NCBI GenBank assembly: GCA_963773315.1
Contig: CAVZAF010000002.1
Location: 620,001-684,000 of the forward strand
Length of the DNA: 64,000 bases
Source: DATKAS01 sp963773315
GTDB taxonomy: Bacteria; Actinomycetota; Acidimicrobiia; Acidimicrobiales; DATKAS01
Direction: 5' to 3'
Positions 1 to 8,852 of the stretch are shown piece after piece. The notes below the pieces were generated by a model, which saw only the letters and a list, made by a program, of their open reading frames with translations, had not been told where the DNA came from and searched no databases. The translations under genes were made by a program, and so were the position numbers. Within the stretch, counting starts at the first letter, position 1. Each line of letters starts with the position of its first letter.

Positions 1-1065
1 CGAGGGTCAGCATCGCGGCGAGCATCGGCTCCCACCACGTGGCAGCTCCCATGGCGATGCGAGCGGGCATGGCGATCGGCGCGGTGAGCGGAAGCCACGC
101 GATGACGCGGGCCCAGGTGGTGTCGGGGCTACCGATGGCTGCGAATGAGGCGAAGTACACGAGAACGAGGATGACGCTGATGGGCCCGGAGACGCTCTGC
201 GCGTCTTCGGGTCGTGACGCGAGCGAGCCGAGCGCGCCGAACACGGTCGCGTAGAGGGCGTAGCCAAGCACGAACCAGAGCACCGCCCAGATGAGGACGC
301 CGCCCCGCACGGCAGGCAGGTTCACGTCGTTGATCGTGGTGGCAGCGATGAGCGCGGCGAGTGCGGTGACGGCGACCTGGCCGAGGCCGAGCAGCCCGAT
401 GCCGGCGATCTTGCCGGCCAGAAGGCTGCGGGCGGGGATCCGGGCGAGGAGGACCTCGACGACGCGGCTGGACTTCTCTTCGATGACGCCGTTGAGGACC
501 ATGGCGCCGTACGTCGCGATGGTCATGAAGAGCAGGACGGTCATGATGAACGCGGCCGTCTCGTCGTCGGGGCTGCGGCCCGCGACGTGGCCGAGCTCGA
601 CGTTTGTGATGGCGACGGGGGCGAGAAGGTCGGCGAGCTGGTTTGTGGTGATGCCGGCCGCGCTGGCCCGCTCTTCGACCGCGCTGAACTGGATGGCGGC
701 AGTCACGACGGCTTTGAGCTGCTCGTCCGCTCGTCGCTGCCATTCGAGTCTGCTGTTGTCGACGATGAGGATGTCGATCTTGCCGTCGCGGACGGCTTGT
801 TCTCCCTCAGCGAGGTTTGCGTAGTGGTGAACGCGCGTCTTCGTGCCGACCGCGTTGCCTTGGCTGGTGATCGCCGCGCTGAGCGTGGCGGGCGTGGTGC
901 CGACGAGCCCGATGTCCTTCGTCTTGCTGGTCTCGATCAGGCTGGGGAGCGCGATCGCGGCGACGACGGCGACGATCATGATCACAAGGGAGACCAGGAA
1001 GGCGCGGGAGCGGCTGCGTTCCCGCAGCTCGCGTTTGGTGACGAGCCATCCTTGCCGAAGGCCGT

Positions 1066-1069
<4 letters not shown>
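1..1069 (-). CDS. ABC-2 type transporter permease (NatB-like), 3' end outside window
   Basis: This is the membrane subunit of an ABC-2/NatAB-type exporter, partner of the ATPase encoded just upstream. Translation from the ATG at 1069 gives a basic N-terminus (MNGLRQGWLVTKRELRERSR), one membrane segment at about residues 22-43, then a long extracytoplasmic domain. Several hydrophobic segments follow (around MTVLLFMTIATYGAMVL and later). NatB-type permeases have this same shape: TM1, large soluble loop, then a TM bundle. The reading frame stays open to base 1, so the C-terminus is missing. The start overlaps the ATPase stop by 4 bp (ATGA), which indicates translational coupling. The exported substrate cannot be told; Na+ or a drug/lipid are the family options. 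Confidence 0.82.
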
Positions 1070-1952
<883 letters not shown>

Positions 1953-1956
<4 letters not shown>

Positions 1957-2990
1957 CGTCGCTCCCTGGGTGGCCGCCGCTCACGGTGTGGTCGCGGAGC
2001 GAGATGGCTGGTGAACCAGTCGCGGGCGAGCCCTGCCGCGGCTTGGAGCGTGCCGGGCTCCTCGAACAAGTGGGTGGCGCCGGGTACCACGGCGAGGCGG
2101 CTCTCGCACCGCAGCTGGGCTTGGGCTCGGCGGTTGAGGTCGAGGACGACGTCCTCAAGGCGTTGCCCGGCCAGGTCGGGCCGCCCGCCGCGCGACACGA
2201 CTGCGGCGATGTCAGCTCCGGGCTCGGTCACCGCCCCGTGAGGGAGCGTGAGGTGGCCGCCCAAGCGAACTGGTCCCGCGTGCACTTCGACCTCTTCGTC
2301 TCGGGACTGAGGGTCGTCCGGCACTCGGGTTGACGCGCCGGCCGTCGCCGGCGCACGCTCGGCGGCACGCGCGAGGCACTCGACCACTTCGTCGTCAGAG
2401 GTCTGGGAGAAGTCGGCGTAGAACTGACCGATCGCCCAGAACGGCTCCGGGGTATCCAGCGCGATGCACTCGTCGGCATCCTGGCCGATCCGGGCGGCCC
2501 ACCCGGCGGGCGCGACGGGTGTCGCGAGCACCACCCGCGCGGCGCCCTCGGCTCGTGCCACCTGGCAGGCGGCTCGGGCGGTGGAGCCGGTGGCGATGCC
2601 ATCGTCGACGATGACCGCTGTGCGACCTGTGAGCGGGATGCGAGGCCGGTCGCCGCGGAACCTCCGTGCGCGGCGTTCGAGCTCGGCGCGCTCGCGGGCC
2701 TCGACGGCCGCAAGGTCGGACTCGGAGATGCGGGCCATCCCGACGATCTCGTCGTTGATGATCCGGACCCCGTCCTCGCCGATGGCGCCCATGCCCAGCT
2801 CGGGTTGGAACGGCACCCCGAGCTTGCGGACGACGATGACGTCAAGCGGCGCGTCGAGCGCCCTGGCCACTTCATACGCGACCGGCACGCCGCCACGGGG
2901 AAGCCCGAGCACGACCACCGGTTGTCCGCGCAGATGCTCGAGGCGCGCCGCAAGGCACCGTCCCGCATCGACCCGATCGGCGAACGACAT
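1953..2990 (-). CDS. Phosphoribosyltransferase with a shortened dienelactone-hydrolase-like C-terminal domain (Rv0571c-like)
   Basis: A type I phosphoribosyltransferase fold occupies residues 1 to about 210, with the PRPP-binding motif VIVDDGIATGST at about 127-138 and a conserved VLGLPRGGVPVA segment at 27-38. I chose the ATG at 2990 because GGGAGGTG lies about 7 bases upstream. In mycobacterial and other actinobacterial relatives (Rv0571c type, above 400 aa from family knowledge) a dienelactone-hydrolase domain follows. Here only its start (GPVRLGGHLTLPHG) and end (VVSRGGRPDLAG, RLAVVPGATHLFEEPGTL) survive, and the nucleophile region is absent. The total is 345 aa, so the hydrolase half is probably inactive or the assembly has lost DNA. 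It heads an operon with the ABC exporter. A dormancy-type site lies 158 bp upstream. Confidence 0.85.
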
Positions 2991-3148
2991 GGCGTCACCT
3001 CCCGTTCGACCGCAAGTCCATGGTCGGCCGACCGCGCGGAGCACGCCAGGGCCGATGGTCCTCATGGCGGCCTCAGCCGTGCGCGAGCCGGGAGGCCATG
3101 GCCCGCGCCGCTGGACGGCGACGCGGCGCCCGTCACGCCCCCCCTCCT

Positions 3149-3162
3149 GGGACCTACGCCCC
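3149..3162. promoter_or_regulatory. Dormancy (DosR)-type box 1
   Basis: GGGACCTACGCCCC fits GGGNC-N4-GNCCC exactly. It ends 35 bp before the ATG at 3198 and lies between the divergent phosphoribosyltransferase and the unknown gene, so it could serve either side. The same spacing (35 bp) recurs at the paralogous locus at 42980. The match to the mycobacterial DosR core is established knowledge; use here is inference. Confidence 0.6.
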
Positions 3163-3197
3163 TACCCGACGGTGTCGTGCGAGATGACGATGCTCCT

Positions 3198-3665
3198 ATG
3201 ACACGCAAGTGGCGGCGACGCACTGATCCAGTTGACGAACCGCTCGCCGAGGATTGCGACGCGTTCGTCGAGAACTGCGAGGCGCTCGCCGAGGAATGCG
3301 AAGCGTTCCTCGCTGGCGGCTACGTCGAGAGCTGTGAGGGAGGGCAGAACCCGGTGCCCGTGTGGGCATGGATGAACGTTCTCGCCCACGGCACGGAGGC
3401 GGAGCTTCGGGCGGCTGCGCTGGACCGCCCTCACGACGACCCAGGACATCAGGCACGAGCGTTCGTTGCGGGCGAGCTGATCGACTTGATCGACGCCGGC
3501 TGCGTCGATCTCGAGACCTTCCAGCGCGAGGTGCTCGTTCCGCTCGAGCTCGATGTCATGGCGTGCCCGGCATCGAGCCTCTGGCGTCCAGCCGAGCTCG
3601 TCTCTGGTCTTCTCGGCGCCGTCCCCACCAAGCCCCGCGGTGCACACCCCAGCGCAGTCGCCTGA
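3198..3665 (+). CDS. Conserved hypothetical protein, copy A of a duplicated cassette
   Basis: I do not recognise a named family. The 155-aa product is acidic and Cys-containing. Residues 13-45 carry a repeated pattern (DCDAFVENC, ECEAFLAG), and the body has a strongly conserved motif VPVWAWMNVLAHGTEAELR. Residues 50-150 align closely with the protein at 43184-43585, sharing PLELDV-ACPA and WRP-LVSGLLGA. No signal peptide or membrane segment is visible, so it is probably cytoplasmic. The ATG at 3198 follows a dormancy-type box by 35 bp. A second cassette gene starts 127 bp downstream behind its own box. Conservation between two distant copies with matching promoters supports a real gene of unknown function. 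Confidence 0.72.
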   Translation: MTRKWRRRTDPVDEPLAEDCDAFVENCEALAEECEAFLAGGYVESCEGGQNPVPVWAWMNVLAHGTEAELRAAALDRPHDDPGHQARAFVAGELIDLIDAGCVDLETFQREVLVPLELDVMACPASSLWRPAELVSGLLGAVPTKPRGAHPSAVA

Positions 3666-3711
3666 ACCCCGGTTTGGGCCGAGCGAGCATTGCGCGGCGT
3701 TGCGCAACGAC

Positions 3712-3725
3712 GGGCCGAAGGTCCC
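3712..3725. promoter_or_regulatory. Dormancy (DosR)-type box 2
   Basis: GGGCCGAAGGTCCC is a full match to GGGNC-N4-GNCCC, 66 bp before the ATG at 3792. The paralogous small gene at 43706 has a similar site 70 bp upstream, with the shared tail GTCCCTGGCG. Confidence 0.62.
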
Positions 3726-3791
3726 TGGCGCGGAGTCGTCGAATGGGCGGATCCTCGCTGCAGCGGTTGGGGCCTCGAGGAGGAGACGGGC

Positions 3792-3962
3792 ATGCGCAGG
3801 AATCAGAGAGGGCGGCGCGCAGCGGACGAGCGGACTGCTCCATCGGGATGGCGGAGCCCGATGCTGGCCGGCCCGGTCGTGTTCGACCCCTCGGTCCCGA
3901 CCGCGGCGGAGCTCGTCGAGGCCACCGAGCGGACGCGCTTAGTGACGCGCGAGGCGGCGTGA
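3792..3962 (+). CDS. Small conserved hypothetical protein, second gene of cassette copy A
   Basis: This 56-aa basic protein has no family I recognise. It carries the motif W-x-SPML-x-G-x-VVFDPSVPTAAELVE, which reappears in the 59-aa product at 43706-43885 as W-x-SPLPTGRLVFDPALPTAAQLI. The start has a strong ribosome-binding site (GGAGGAGA) about 7 bases upstream. It lies behind its own dormancy-type box and immediately downstream of the 155-aa conserved gene, an order kept in copy B. The small size leaves some doubt, but conservation of order, motif and promoter argues that it is real. Confidence 0.65.
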   Translation: MRRNQRGRRAADERTAPSGWRSPMLAGPVVFDPSVPTAAELVEATERTRLVTREAA

Positions 3963-4001
3963 CGCAACCGGTAGAACCGAGCTCGGTGTCCGGATAGGGC
4001 C

Positions 4002-4403
4002 TCAGGCCCGGAGCTTCGAGTACGACTCCTTGGCCGCGAGAATCACGTGATCCTCGATGGCGTTCTCGCGATCGACGTTCGCAAGCGCGTACTCCGGTGA
4101 AGTCATCATCGAGAGGAACGCTGCCCGCGACGGATAGTGGACCACGACGACCCAGTCCCAACGTCCGTCGCCGAGATCGCCGACTGCGGCACCCTCGACG
4201 TGCCCGGCCCACAGGACCGTTCCGCCCACTCGCTTGAGCAACGGCATGTCGGCCTGGCTGTAGCGGGTGTACGCGTCCCACCCGGTCCCGTTCCCGTCGA
4301 GCGATCGCTCTCGAAACCGAACGAGGTTGACCATCACCACAGGCCCGTCGTCCGGCAACGACGAGACGAACTCCCTGTTGAGATCGTGCGGGCCGTCCGC
4401 CAC
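4002..4403 (-). CDS. DUF1330-type small protein
   Basis: The 133-aa product has the pattern of DUF1330/dimeric ferredoxin-like (EthD-related) proteins. These features are VVMVNLVRFRE near residue 22, WDAYTRYSQADMPLL, a GGTVLWAGHVEG strand, DWVVVVHYPSRAAFLSMMTSPEY near 85-107, and a C-terminal helix. Such proteins form small alpha/beta-barrel dimers; the biochemical role is not established. Six bases separate its start from the stop of the NTF2-like gene, so the two may be co-transcribed, with this gene second. Confidence 0.75.
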   Translation of the reverse strand: MADGPHDLNREFVSSLPDDGPVVMVNLVRFRERSLDGNGTGWDAYTRYSQADMPLLKRVGGTVLWAGHVEGAAVGDLGDGRWDWVVVVHYPSRAAFLSMMTSPEYALANVDRENAIEDHVILAAKESYSKLRA

Positions 4404-4408
4404 CGGGG

Positions 4409-4810
4409 CTAGACGCCTACGACCATCTCGGGAAGCGCACCGATCTGATCGACGAGCGCGACCAAGTCGAGATAGGTGTCCTTGCGCGCCACCAACCCGT
4501 CCTTCACGGCGATCACATCGGCGCCGTCACAGACGAAGCTCGTGCCGCCCGTGGTCCCGGACATGTCGTACTCGAACACGATGTGGTCCGTTCCGAGGTA
4601 CACGCGCTTGGCTTCGAAATGAAGATCGGGGACGAGTGTGAGAAGCGATGCCACGAGATCGCGCACCGGTCCCCGGCCGACGGCGGGGTTCGCGACCCCG
4701 TGCATGTGGAACGTCGTGTCATCGGTGTGGAGTGCGACGATGACGTCGGGGTCGCGGTCAACCCAGCCTTGGTGGTATTGACCGGCCAACTCCTCGATGC
4801 TCAGGCCCAA
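4409..4810 (-). CDS. SnoaL/NTF2-like polyketide-cyclase-fold protein
   Basis: The 133-aa protein reads as an NTF2-like fold: N-terminal helix SIEELAGQYHQGWVDRDPDVIVALHTDDTTFHMHG (ending near residue 39), GRGPVRDLVASLLTLVPDL, and a beta-sheet with HFEAKRVYLGTDHIVFEYDMSG. Some members are cyclases or isomerases, but many are of unknown function. No ATG or GTG fits well. I chose the TTG at 4810, which has AAGGGA about seven bases upstream. It is divergent from the alcohol dehydrogenase at 4872. Confidence 0.72.
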   Translation of the reverse strand: MGLSIEELAGQYHQGWVDRDPDVIVALHTDDTTFHMHGVANPAVGRGPVRDLVASLLTLVPDLHFEAKRVYLGTDHIVFEYDMSGTTGGTSFVCDGADVIAVKDGLVARKDTYLDLVALVDQIGALPEMVVGV

Positions 4811-4871
4811 TGGGTTCCCTTCGTTTGCTGTTGCCTCTGTCGGGACCGTAACTGAGGGAGACTGGGGCCGC

Positions 4872-5864
4872 GTGAGAGCTGTGGTGATGACCGCGCCCGG
4901 TGCGATCGAGGTCACGACGATCGACGATCCCGCGCCAGGGCCGGACGACGTGATCGTCGAGGTCGCCGCTGTCGGGCTCTGCGGCACCGACCTGCACATC
5001 CTTGCGGGCGAGCATGGCGTGCTTCCCGTGGTGCCCGGTCACGAGATGACCGGCGTCGTCGTCGCGGCCGGGACTGATGCGCGCGACGTTCGCGTCGGCG
5101 ATCGAGTCGCCGTCGACCCGTCGCTCCCGTGCCGAGCCTGCCGGTTCTGTCGCCGCGGACGCGAGAACCTCTGCCTCACGCTCGGCGCGCTCGGCGTGAC
5201 GACGGCCGGTGGCGCGGCTCAGTACATGCGTGCGCACGCGAGCCGTTGCATCGTGTTGCCCGATGACGTCGACCTGAAGGGCGCCACGCTGATCGAGCCG
5301 CTGTCGTGTGTGCTGCGCGGCTACGACGTGCTGCGCACCACGCTCGGTGCGTCGGTGCTCATCTACGGCGCCGGGACGATGGGCCTGCTGCTGCTCGAAG
5401 TGGCGAAGCACACCGGGCCCCGATCGGTGCATGTCGTCGACCCCAACATCGAGCGAGCGGCGCGAGCGGCCGCGCTCGGATGCACCGCCGCTGCCCCCTC
5501 GGTCGCGGCCCTCGACGTCGACGAGGGGTGGGACGTCGTCATCGACGCGACTGGCAACGCGACCGCGATCCAGGACGGCCTTGGACAGGTGGCGCCCGGC
5601 GGCACGTTCCTGCAGTTCGGCGTGGCCTCACCCGAGACCCGCGTGTCGATCTCTCCGTACGCGATCTACAACCGAGAGCTCACGATCACCGGCTCGATGG
5701 CCGTGCTGCACAGCTTCGAACGCGCTGCGGATCTGTTCGCTGCCGGGATCGTCGACTGGCGGGCGTTCGTCACCAGCCAGCGGCCGCTCGCCGAGTATGC
5801 CGATGCGCTCGCGTCGTTCGCTCGCGGCGAAGGTGTGAAGACTCAAGTGCTTCCGGCCGCGTAG
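4872..5864 (+). CDS. Zinc-dependent alcohol dehydrogenase (MDR family)
   Basis: A medium-chain NAD(P)-dependent dehydrogenase of 330 aa, acting on an unknown alcohol or polyol. Visible motifs: catalytic zinc ligands in VGLCGTD and VPGHE, the structural-zinc loop CRACRFCRRGRENLC with four cysteines, and the Rossmann motif GAGTMGL near residue 165. The length is normal for the sorbitol/threonine dehydrogenase-like branch. The GTG at 4872 gives the usual N-terminus MRAVVMTAPG; its GGGAG is rather far upstream, so the start is moderately sure. It is followed after 15 bp by the metallo-beta-lactamase/GAF gene. Confidence 0.88.
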   Translation: MRAVVMTAPGAIEVTTIDDPAPGPDDVIVEVAAVGLCGTDLHILAGEHGVLPVVPGHEMTGVVVAAGTDARDVRVGDRVAVDPSLPCRACRFCRRGRENLCLTLGALGVTTAGGAAQYMRAHASRCIVLPDDVDLKGATLIEPLSCVLRGYDVLRTTLGASVLIYGAGTMGLLLLEVAKHTGPRSVHVVDPNIERAARAAALGCTAAAPSVAALDVDEGWDVVIDATGNATAIQDGLGQVAPGGTFLQFGVASPETRVSISPYAIYNRELTITGSMAVLHSFERAADLFAAGIVDWRAFVTSQRPLAEYADALASFARGEGVKTQVLPAA

Positions 5865-5879
5865 CGGCAGACTGCAGCC

Positions 5880-7619
5880 GTGCGCATCAGGTTCTGGGGC
5901 ACGCGCGGGTCGGTCCCGACACCGGGACCAGACACGGTGCGATACGGCGGAAACACGTCGTGCGTGGAAGTGCGCACCGACAGCGGCACTCTGCTCGTCC
6001 TCGACTGCGGCACGGGGGCTCGGGGGCTCGGCCTGCGCCTGCTCGAGGACGCCGCGGCAGCGGGCGGACAACCGCCGACCGGCGCGATCCTCATCGGTCA
6101 CACCCACTGGGATCACATCCACGGGCTTCCGTTCTTCGGGCCGCTCTTCGTCGCGGGCAGCCAGTGGGATGTCTTTGGCCCGCGGGGACTGGGGCGGACC
6201 CTCGACAACGTCCTCGCCGGCCAGATGGAGTACCAGTACTTCCCGATCGGCTTGGACGAGGTGAACGCCGAGGTGCGCTATCACGACCTCGTCGAAGGAG
6301 TCTTCGAGTTCGGTGATGCCACGATCAGGACCCAATACCTGAACCATCCCGCCCTCACCCTTGGGTTCCGCATCGAGGCTGACGGCGCCACGTTTGTCTA
6401 CGCGTCCGACCACGAGCCACATGACCCGGCTCTTGCCGGGGGCGCGTTGCCGCGAGTGGGGAGTGCCGACGCCCGGCACGCGGACTTCCTCGCCGATGCC
6501 GACGTGGTGGTGCACGACACGCAGTACGACGCCACCGGCTACCCCGCCAAGGTCGGCTGGGGTCACAGCACCATGGAGTACGCCGTCACGTTGGCCGGTG
6601 CGGCCCGCGTCCGTCGGCTCGTGCTCTTCCACCATGACCCACAGCGTGACGACGACGCGGTCGACGACCTGCTCGACCGAGCTCGAGCGTTGGCAGGCGC
6701 GGCCGGCACGTCCCTCCAGGTCGATGCTGCGACCGAGGGATCCGTTCTCGAGATCCGCGGCGCGCGTCGGCACGGAGCGCGACCCGACGAAGCGGTGGCC
6801 ACGGTCGTGCCGACCACGGGCGACCTGGCAGTCGGAATTGCCATCGCCACCCGGGACCGCTCGCTCGAGGGGCTGGTCGAAGCCGCCGCTACGGCCGAGG
6901 GGCTCACCGTGCGGACGCTGCAGGGCGACCTCTCTGACGCGGTGGTGGTGGTCGACGTCGACGATGGTGCAACACCCGAGGTCGACCGCAGCTGCGGCGT
7001 GCTCGGGGTCACCCGGCGCGCCATCCCCATGTTTCCGGTCGCCGGCATCACTGACTGGATCGTGCTGCCCGCGTCGATCGCCCATGTCCGAACGAAGCTC
7101 CGCGCCGCCGTGCTGCGGAAGGCATGCCACTGGCTCGCGGCACCCGTCGCGCCCGACGAAGAGCGTCGAGTCGCGGCCCTGCACCGCCTGGGCCTGCTCG
7201 ACACGCCGCGCGAGGCGCGCTTCGATCGCCTCGTCGAGCAGGCCCGCGAGATCGCGGCCACGCCGATCGCGTTGGTGTCGCTGGTCGACTCCCAACGGCA
7301 GTGGTTCAAGGCCACGGCCGGCTTCGATGTCACGGAGAGCCATCGAGACCAGTCGATGTGCGCACACGCGATCCTCGCCCCCGATGTCTTCCAAGTCCCG
7401 GACGCCTTCGAGGACTCGAGGTTCGCGGACAACCCTGCCGTGGCCGGGCCGATCCGGGTTCGGTTCTACGCCGGGGTGCCACTTGCCCTCGCCGACGGAA
7501 GTCGGGTCGGCACCCTGTGCGTCGCCGATCACCGCCCCCGCCTGCTCGACGATCACCAGATCGAGGCCCTCTGCCGGCTCGCGGACCTTGTCGTCGCGGA
7601 GCTGCAAGCGCCGTCCTGA
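5880..7619 (+). CDS. MBL-fold metallohydrolase fused to a receiver-like segment and a GAF domain
   Basis: The 579-aa protein has three parts. Residues 1-285 are a metallo-beta-lactamase fold with GHTHWDHIHG (metal-binding HxHxDH, near 79-85), VYASDHEP, HDTQY and FHHDPQRDD. These are features of the phosphodiesterase/RNase Z-like branch often attached to signalling proteins. Residues about 300-405 look like a degenerate response-regulator receiver domain ending in VRTKLRAAVLRK. Residues about 420-575 are a GAF domain (EERRVAALHRLGLLDTP, ALVSLVDSQRQWFKA, GTLCVADHRPR). The single long frame shows no break, so the fusion looks real. It may hydrolyse a cyclic or phosphodiester signal under GAF control; that is inference. 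Confidence 0.85.
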   Translation: MRIRFWGTRGSVPTPGPDTVRYGGNTSCVEVRTDSGTLLVLDCGTGARGLGLRLLEDAAAAGGQPPTGAILIGHTHWDHIHGLPFFGPLFVAGSQWDVFGPRGLGRTLDNVLAGQMEYQYFPIGLDEVNAEVRYHDLVEGVFEFGDATIRTQYLNHPALTLGFRIEADGATFVYASDHEPHDPALAGGALPRVGSADARHADFLADADVVVHDTQYDATGYPAKVGWGHSTMEYAVTLAGAARVRRLVLFHHDPQRDDDAVDDLLDRARALAGAAGTSLQVDAATEGSVLEIRGARRHGARPDEAVATVVPTTGDLAVGIAIATRDRSLEGLVEAAATAEGLTVRTLQGDLSDAVVVVDVDDGATPEVDRSCGVLGVTRRAIPMFPVAGITDWIVLPASIAHVRTKLRAAVLRKACHWLAAPVAPDEERRVAALHRLGLLDTPREARFDRLVEQAREIAATPIALVSLVDSQRQWFKATAGFDVTESHRDQSMCAHAILAPDVFQVPDAFEDSRFADNPAVAGPIRVRFYAGVPLALADGSRVGTLCVADHRPRLLDDHQIEALCRLADLVVAELQAPS

Positions 7620-7734
7620 CCGGCGCCGCGGTCAGCCCGCCGGCGTCGCTTCCTCGCACCAGTGGCGGTGCATGCGGGCATGCGTGTGGACGATCCGGTT
7701 CGCGCGCCGGGAACCTACTGGCAATCGCCGCGAT

Positions 7735-8049
7735 CTAAGACCGGCCCTTCTCGAGTTGGTGGATCAGGGTCTTGAGTGCCGCGATCTCGTCGTTCAGTGC
7801 GCGACGGCCGGCCTTGGTGAGCTGGATCCACGTGCGGGCGCGTCGGCCCTCATAGCCCTTCTCGATCGCGATGAGCCCGGCGTTCTCCAGCACGGTGAGG
7901 TGCTGGGAGAGGTTGCCGGCCGTGAGCTCGAGGGTGGTGCGCAGGAAGCCGAATTCGACCCTTCGGGCCTCTTGGGTGATGGCCAGGATGCCGAGCCTCA
8001 CGCGCTGGTGGACGACGTCATCGAGCCCGTTGACGGGGTGGTCGGTCAT
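7735..8049 (-). CDS. Winged-helix (ArsR/MarR-like) transcriptional regulator
   Basis: This 104-aa protein has the single winged-helix layout of the PF13601-type family: DVVHQRVRLGILAI, the helix-turn-helix TAGNLSQHLTVLENAGLI (about residues 43-60), then the wing IEKGYEGRRARTWIQLTKAG. No ligand or metal-binding cysteines are evident. Its start overlaps the stop of the membrane-protein gene by 4 bp (8046-8049), so it is the second gene of that pair. A perfect 6-bp inverted repeat sits just ahead of the operon and is the obvious candidate operator for autoregulation. Confidence 0.85.
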   Translation of the reverse strand: MTDHPVNGLDDVVHQRVRLGILAITQEARRVEFGFLRTTLELTAGNLSQHLTVLENAGLIAIEKGYEGRRARTWIQLTKAGRRALNDEIAALKTLIHQLEKGRS

Positions 8050-8756
8050 TCGGGCGACGGTCCCTCAGCGGCTTGCGATGCCGCGAGGACGATGCCGCCG
8101 ATGAGGAGCACGCTGCCGTCGATCACCAAGTGGGGGAGGAAGGCCCATGGCGTCGGGTGCGGGAACCAGTCGATGCCGACCGTCGAGACGGCGACGAGCA
8201 GATACACGACGGTGACGATGAGCAGAGGCCGGCTGCGCTCGATCCACGCGAGCAGCAGCAGTGCAAGGCCGATGACGCCAGCGGGACTCGCAATTCGGTA
8301 CAGGAGCCGGCTCGGTTGACCGGGCTCGACGTGCAGCGTTGCGACGAGGAAGGCGGGGTGGGCATCCGCCCAAAACGCCCAGAGTGCGCCGAGCGCGGTG
8401 AGGACTATTCCGACGGCCACGAACGGCTGCACGCGCGTGCCGACGCCACGGTGCTCGGATCGCCGCAAGTAGAACCAGCTGATCAACACGAATGCAACGA
8501 GCAGCGCGATCGGCCAATACCAGACCGCCAGTGATGAGTGAATGAGACAGACGGAGCCGCCGCCCTGCACCGAGCTGCAGTGGGTCGACTGCCCGCCGTA
8601 GCGAGTGAACGGTATGGCTCCGAACGTCACCGCCGCGAACACGAGGAGCGGGAACCATGCCCCGCGTTGAGCGAGTCGCACTCGGTGGGTGAGGTCACGG
8701 GTGGTCGACAGGAGGACACGGGGGTCATCCGCTGCGGAGCCCGACAGGTTCGACAT
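8046..8756 (-). CDS. Multi-pass membrane protein of unknown function
   Basis: The 236-aa product has about six hydrophobic segments: GAWFPLLVFAAVTFGAIPF, SLAVWYWPIALLVAFVLISWFYL, VAVGIVLTALGALWAFW, PAGVIGLALLLLAWI, LLIVTVVYLLVAVSTVGI and HLVIDGSVLLIGGIVLA. I recognise no transporter or enzyme motif. An extracytoplasmic loop after the first segment contains two cysteines. It is translationally coupled to the winged-helix regulator, an arrangement common for small regulator/membrane-protein pairs. The start ATG at 8756 has no good Shine-Dalgarno; the gene may be read from a very short leader. Confidence 0.75.
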   Translation of the reverse strand: MSNLSGSAADDPRVLLSTTRDLTHRVRLAQRGAWFPLLVFAAVTFGAIPFTRYGGQSTHCSSVQGGGSVCLIHSSLAVWYWPIALLVAFVLISWFYLRRSEHRGVGTRVQPFVAVGIVLTALGALWAFWADAHPAFLVATLHVEPGQPSRLLYRIASPAGVIGLALLLLAWIERSRPLLIVTVVYLLVAVSTVGIDWFPHPTPWAFLPHLVIDGSVLLIGGIVLAASQAAEGPSPE

Positions 8757-8763
8757 GAAGATA

Positions 8764-8780
8764 GGTTTGCATCACAAACC
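8764..8780. promoter_or_regulatory. Perfect inverted repeat, candidate operator
   Basis: GGTTTG-CATCA-CAAACC lies 7 bp upstream of the membrane-protein start. It is AT-richer than its surroundings and would overlap the promoter or leader. The partner winged-helix protein is the natural candidate to bind it. This is inference from position and symmetry. Confidence 0.45.
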
Positions 8781-8852
8781 GAGCGTGTCCAGACAGGGGC
8801 TCCGGGGAACGGCTCGGCGGCAACCGTTCGTGGCCTGCGGCATCCTTTCGGC

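Noticed and set aside
5628..7607. A 659-codon minus-strand open frame opposite the MBL/GAF gene.
   Set aside because: It has no domain, is Arg/Asp-rich antisense of a GC-rich gene and overlaps clear coding on the other strand. Many such antisense frames were dropped for the same reason.
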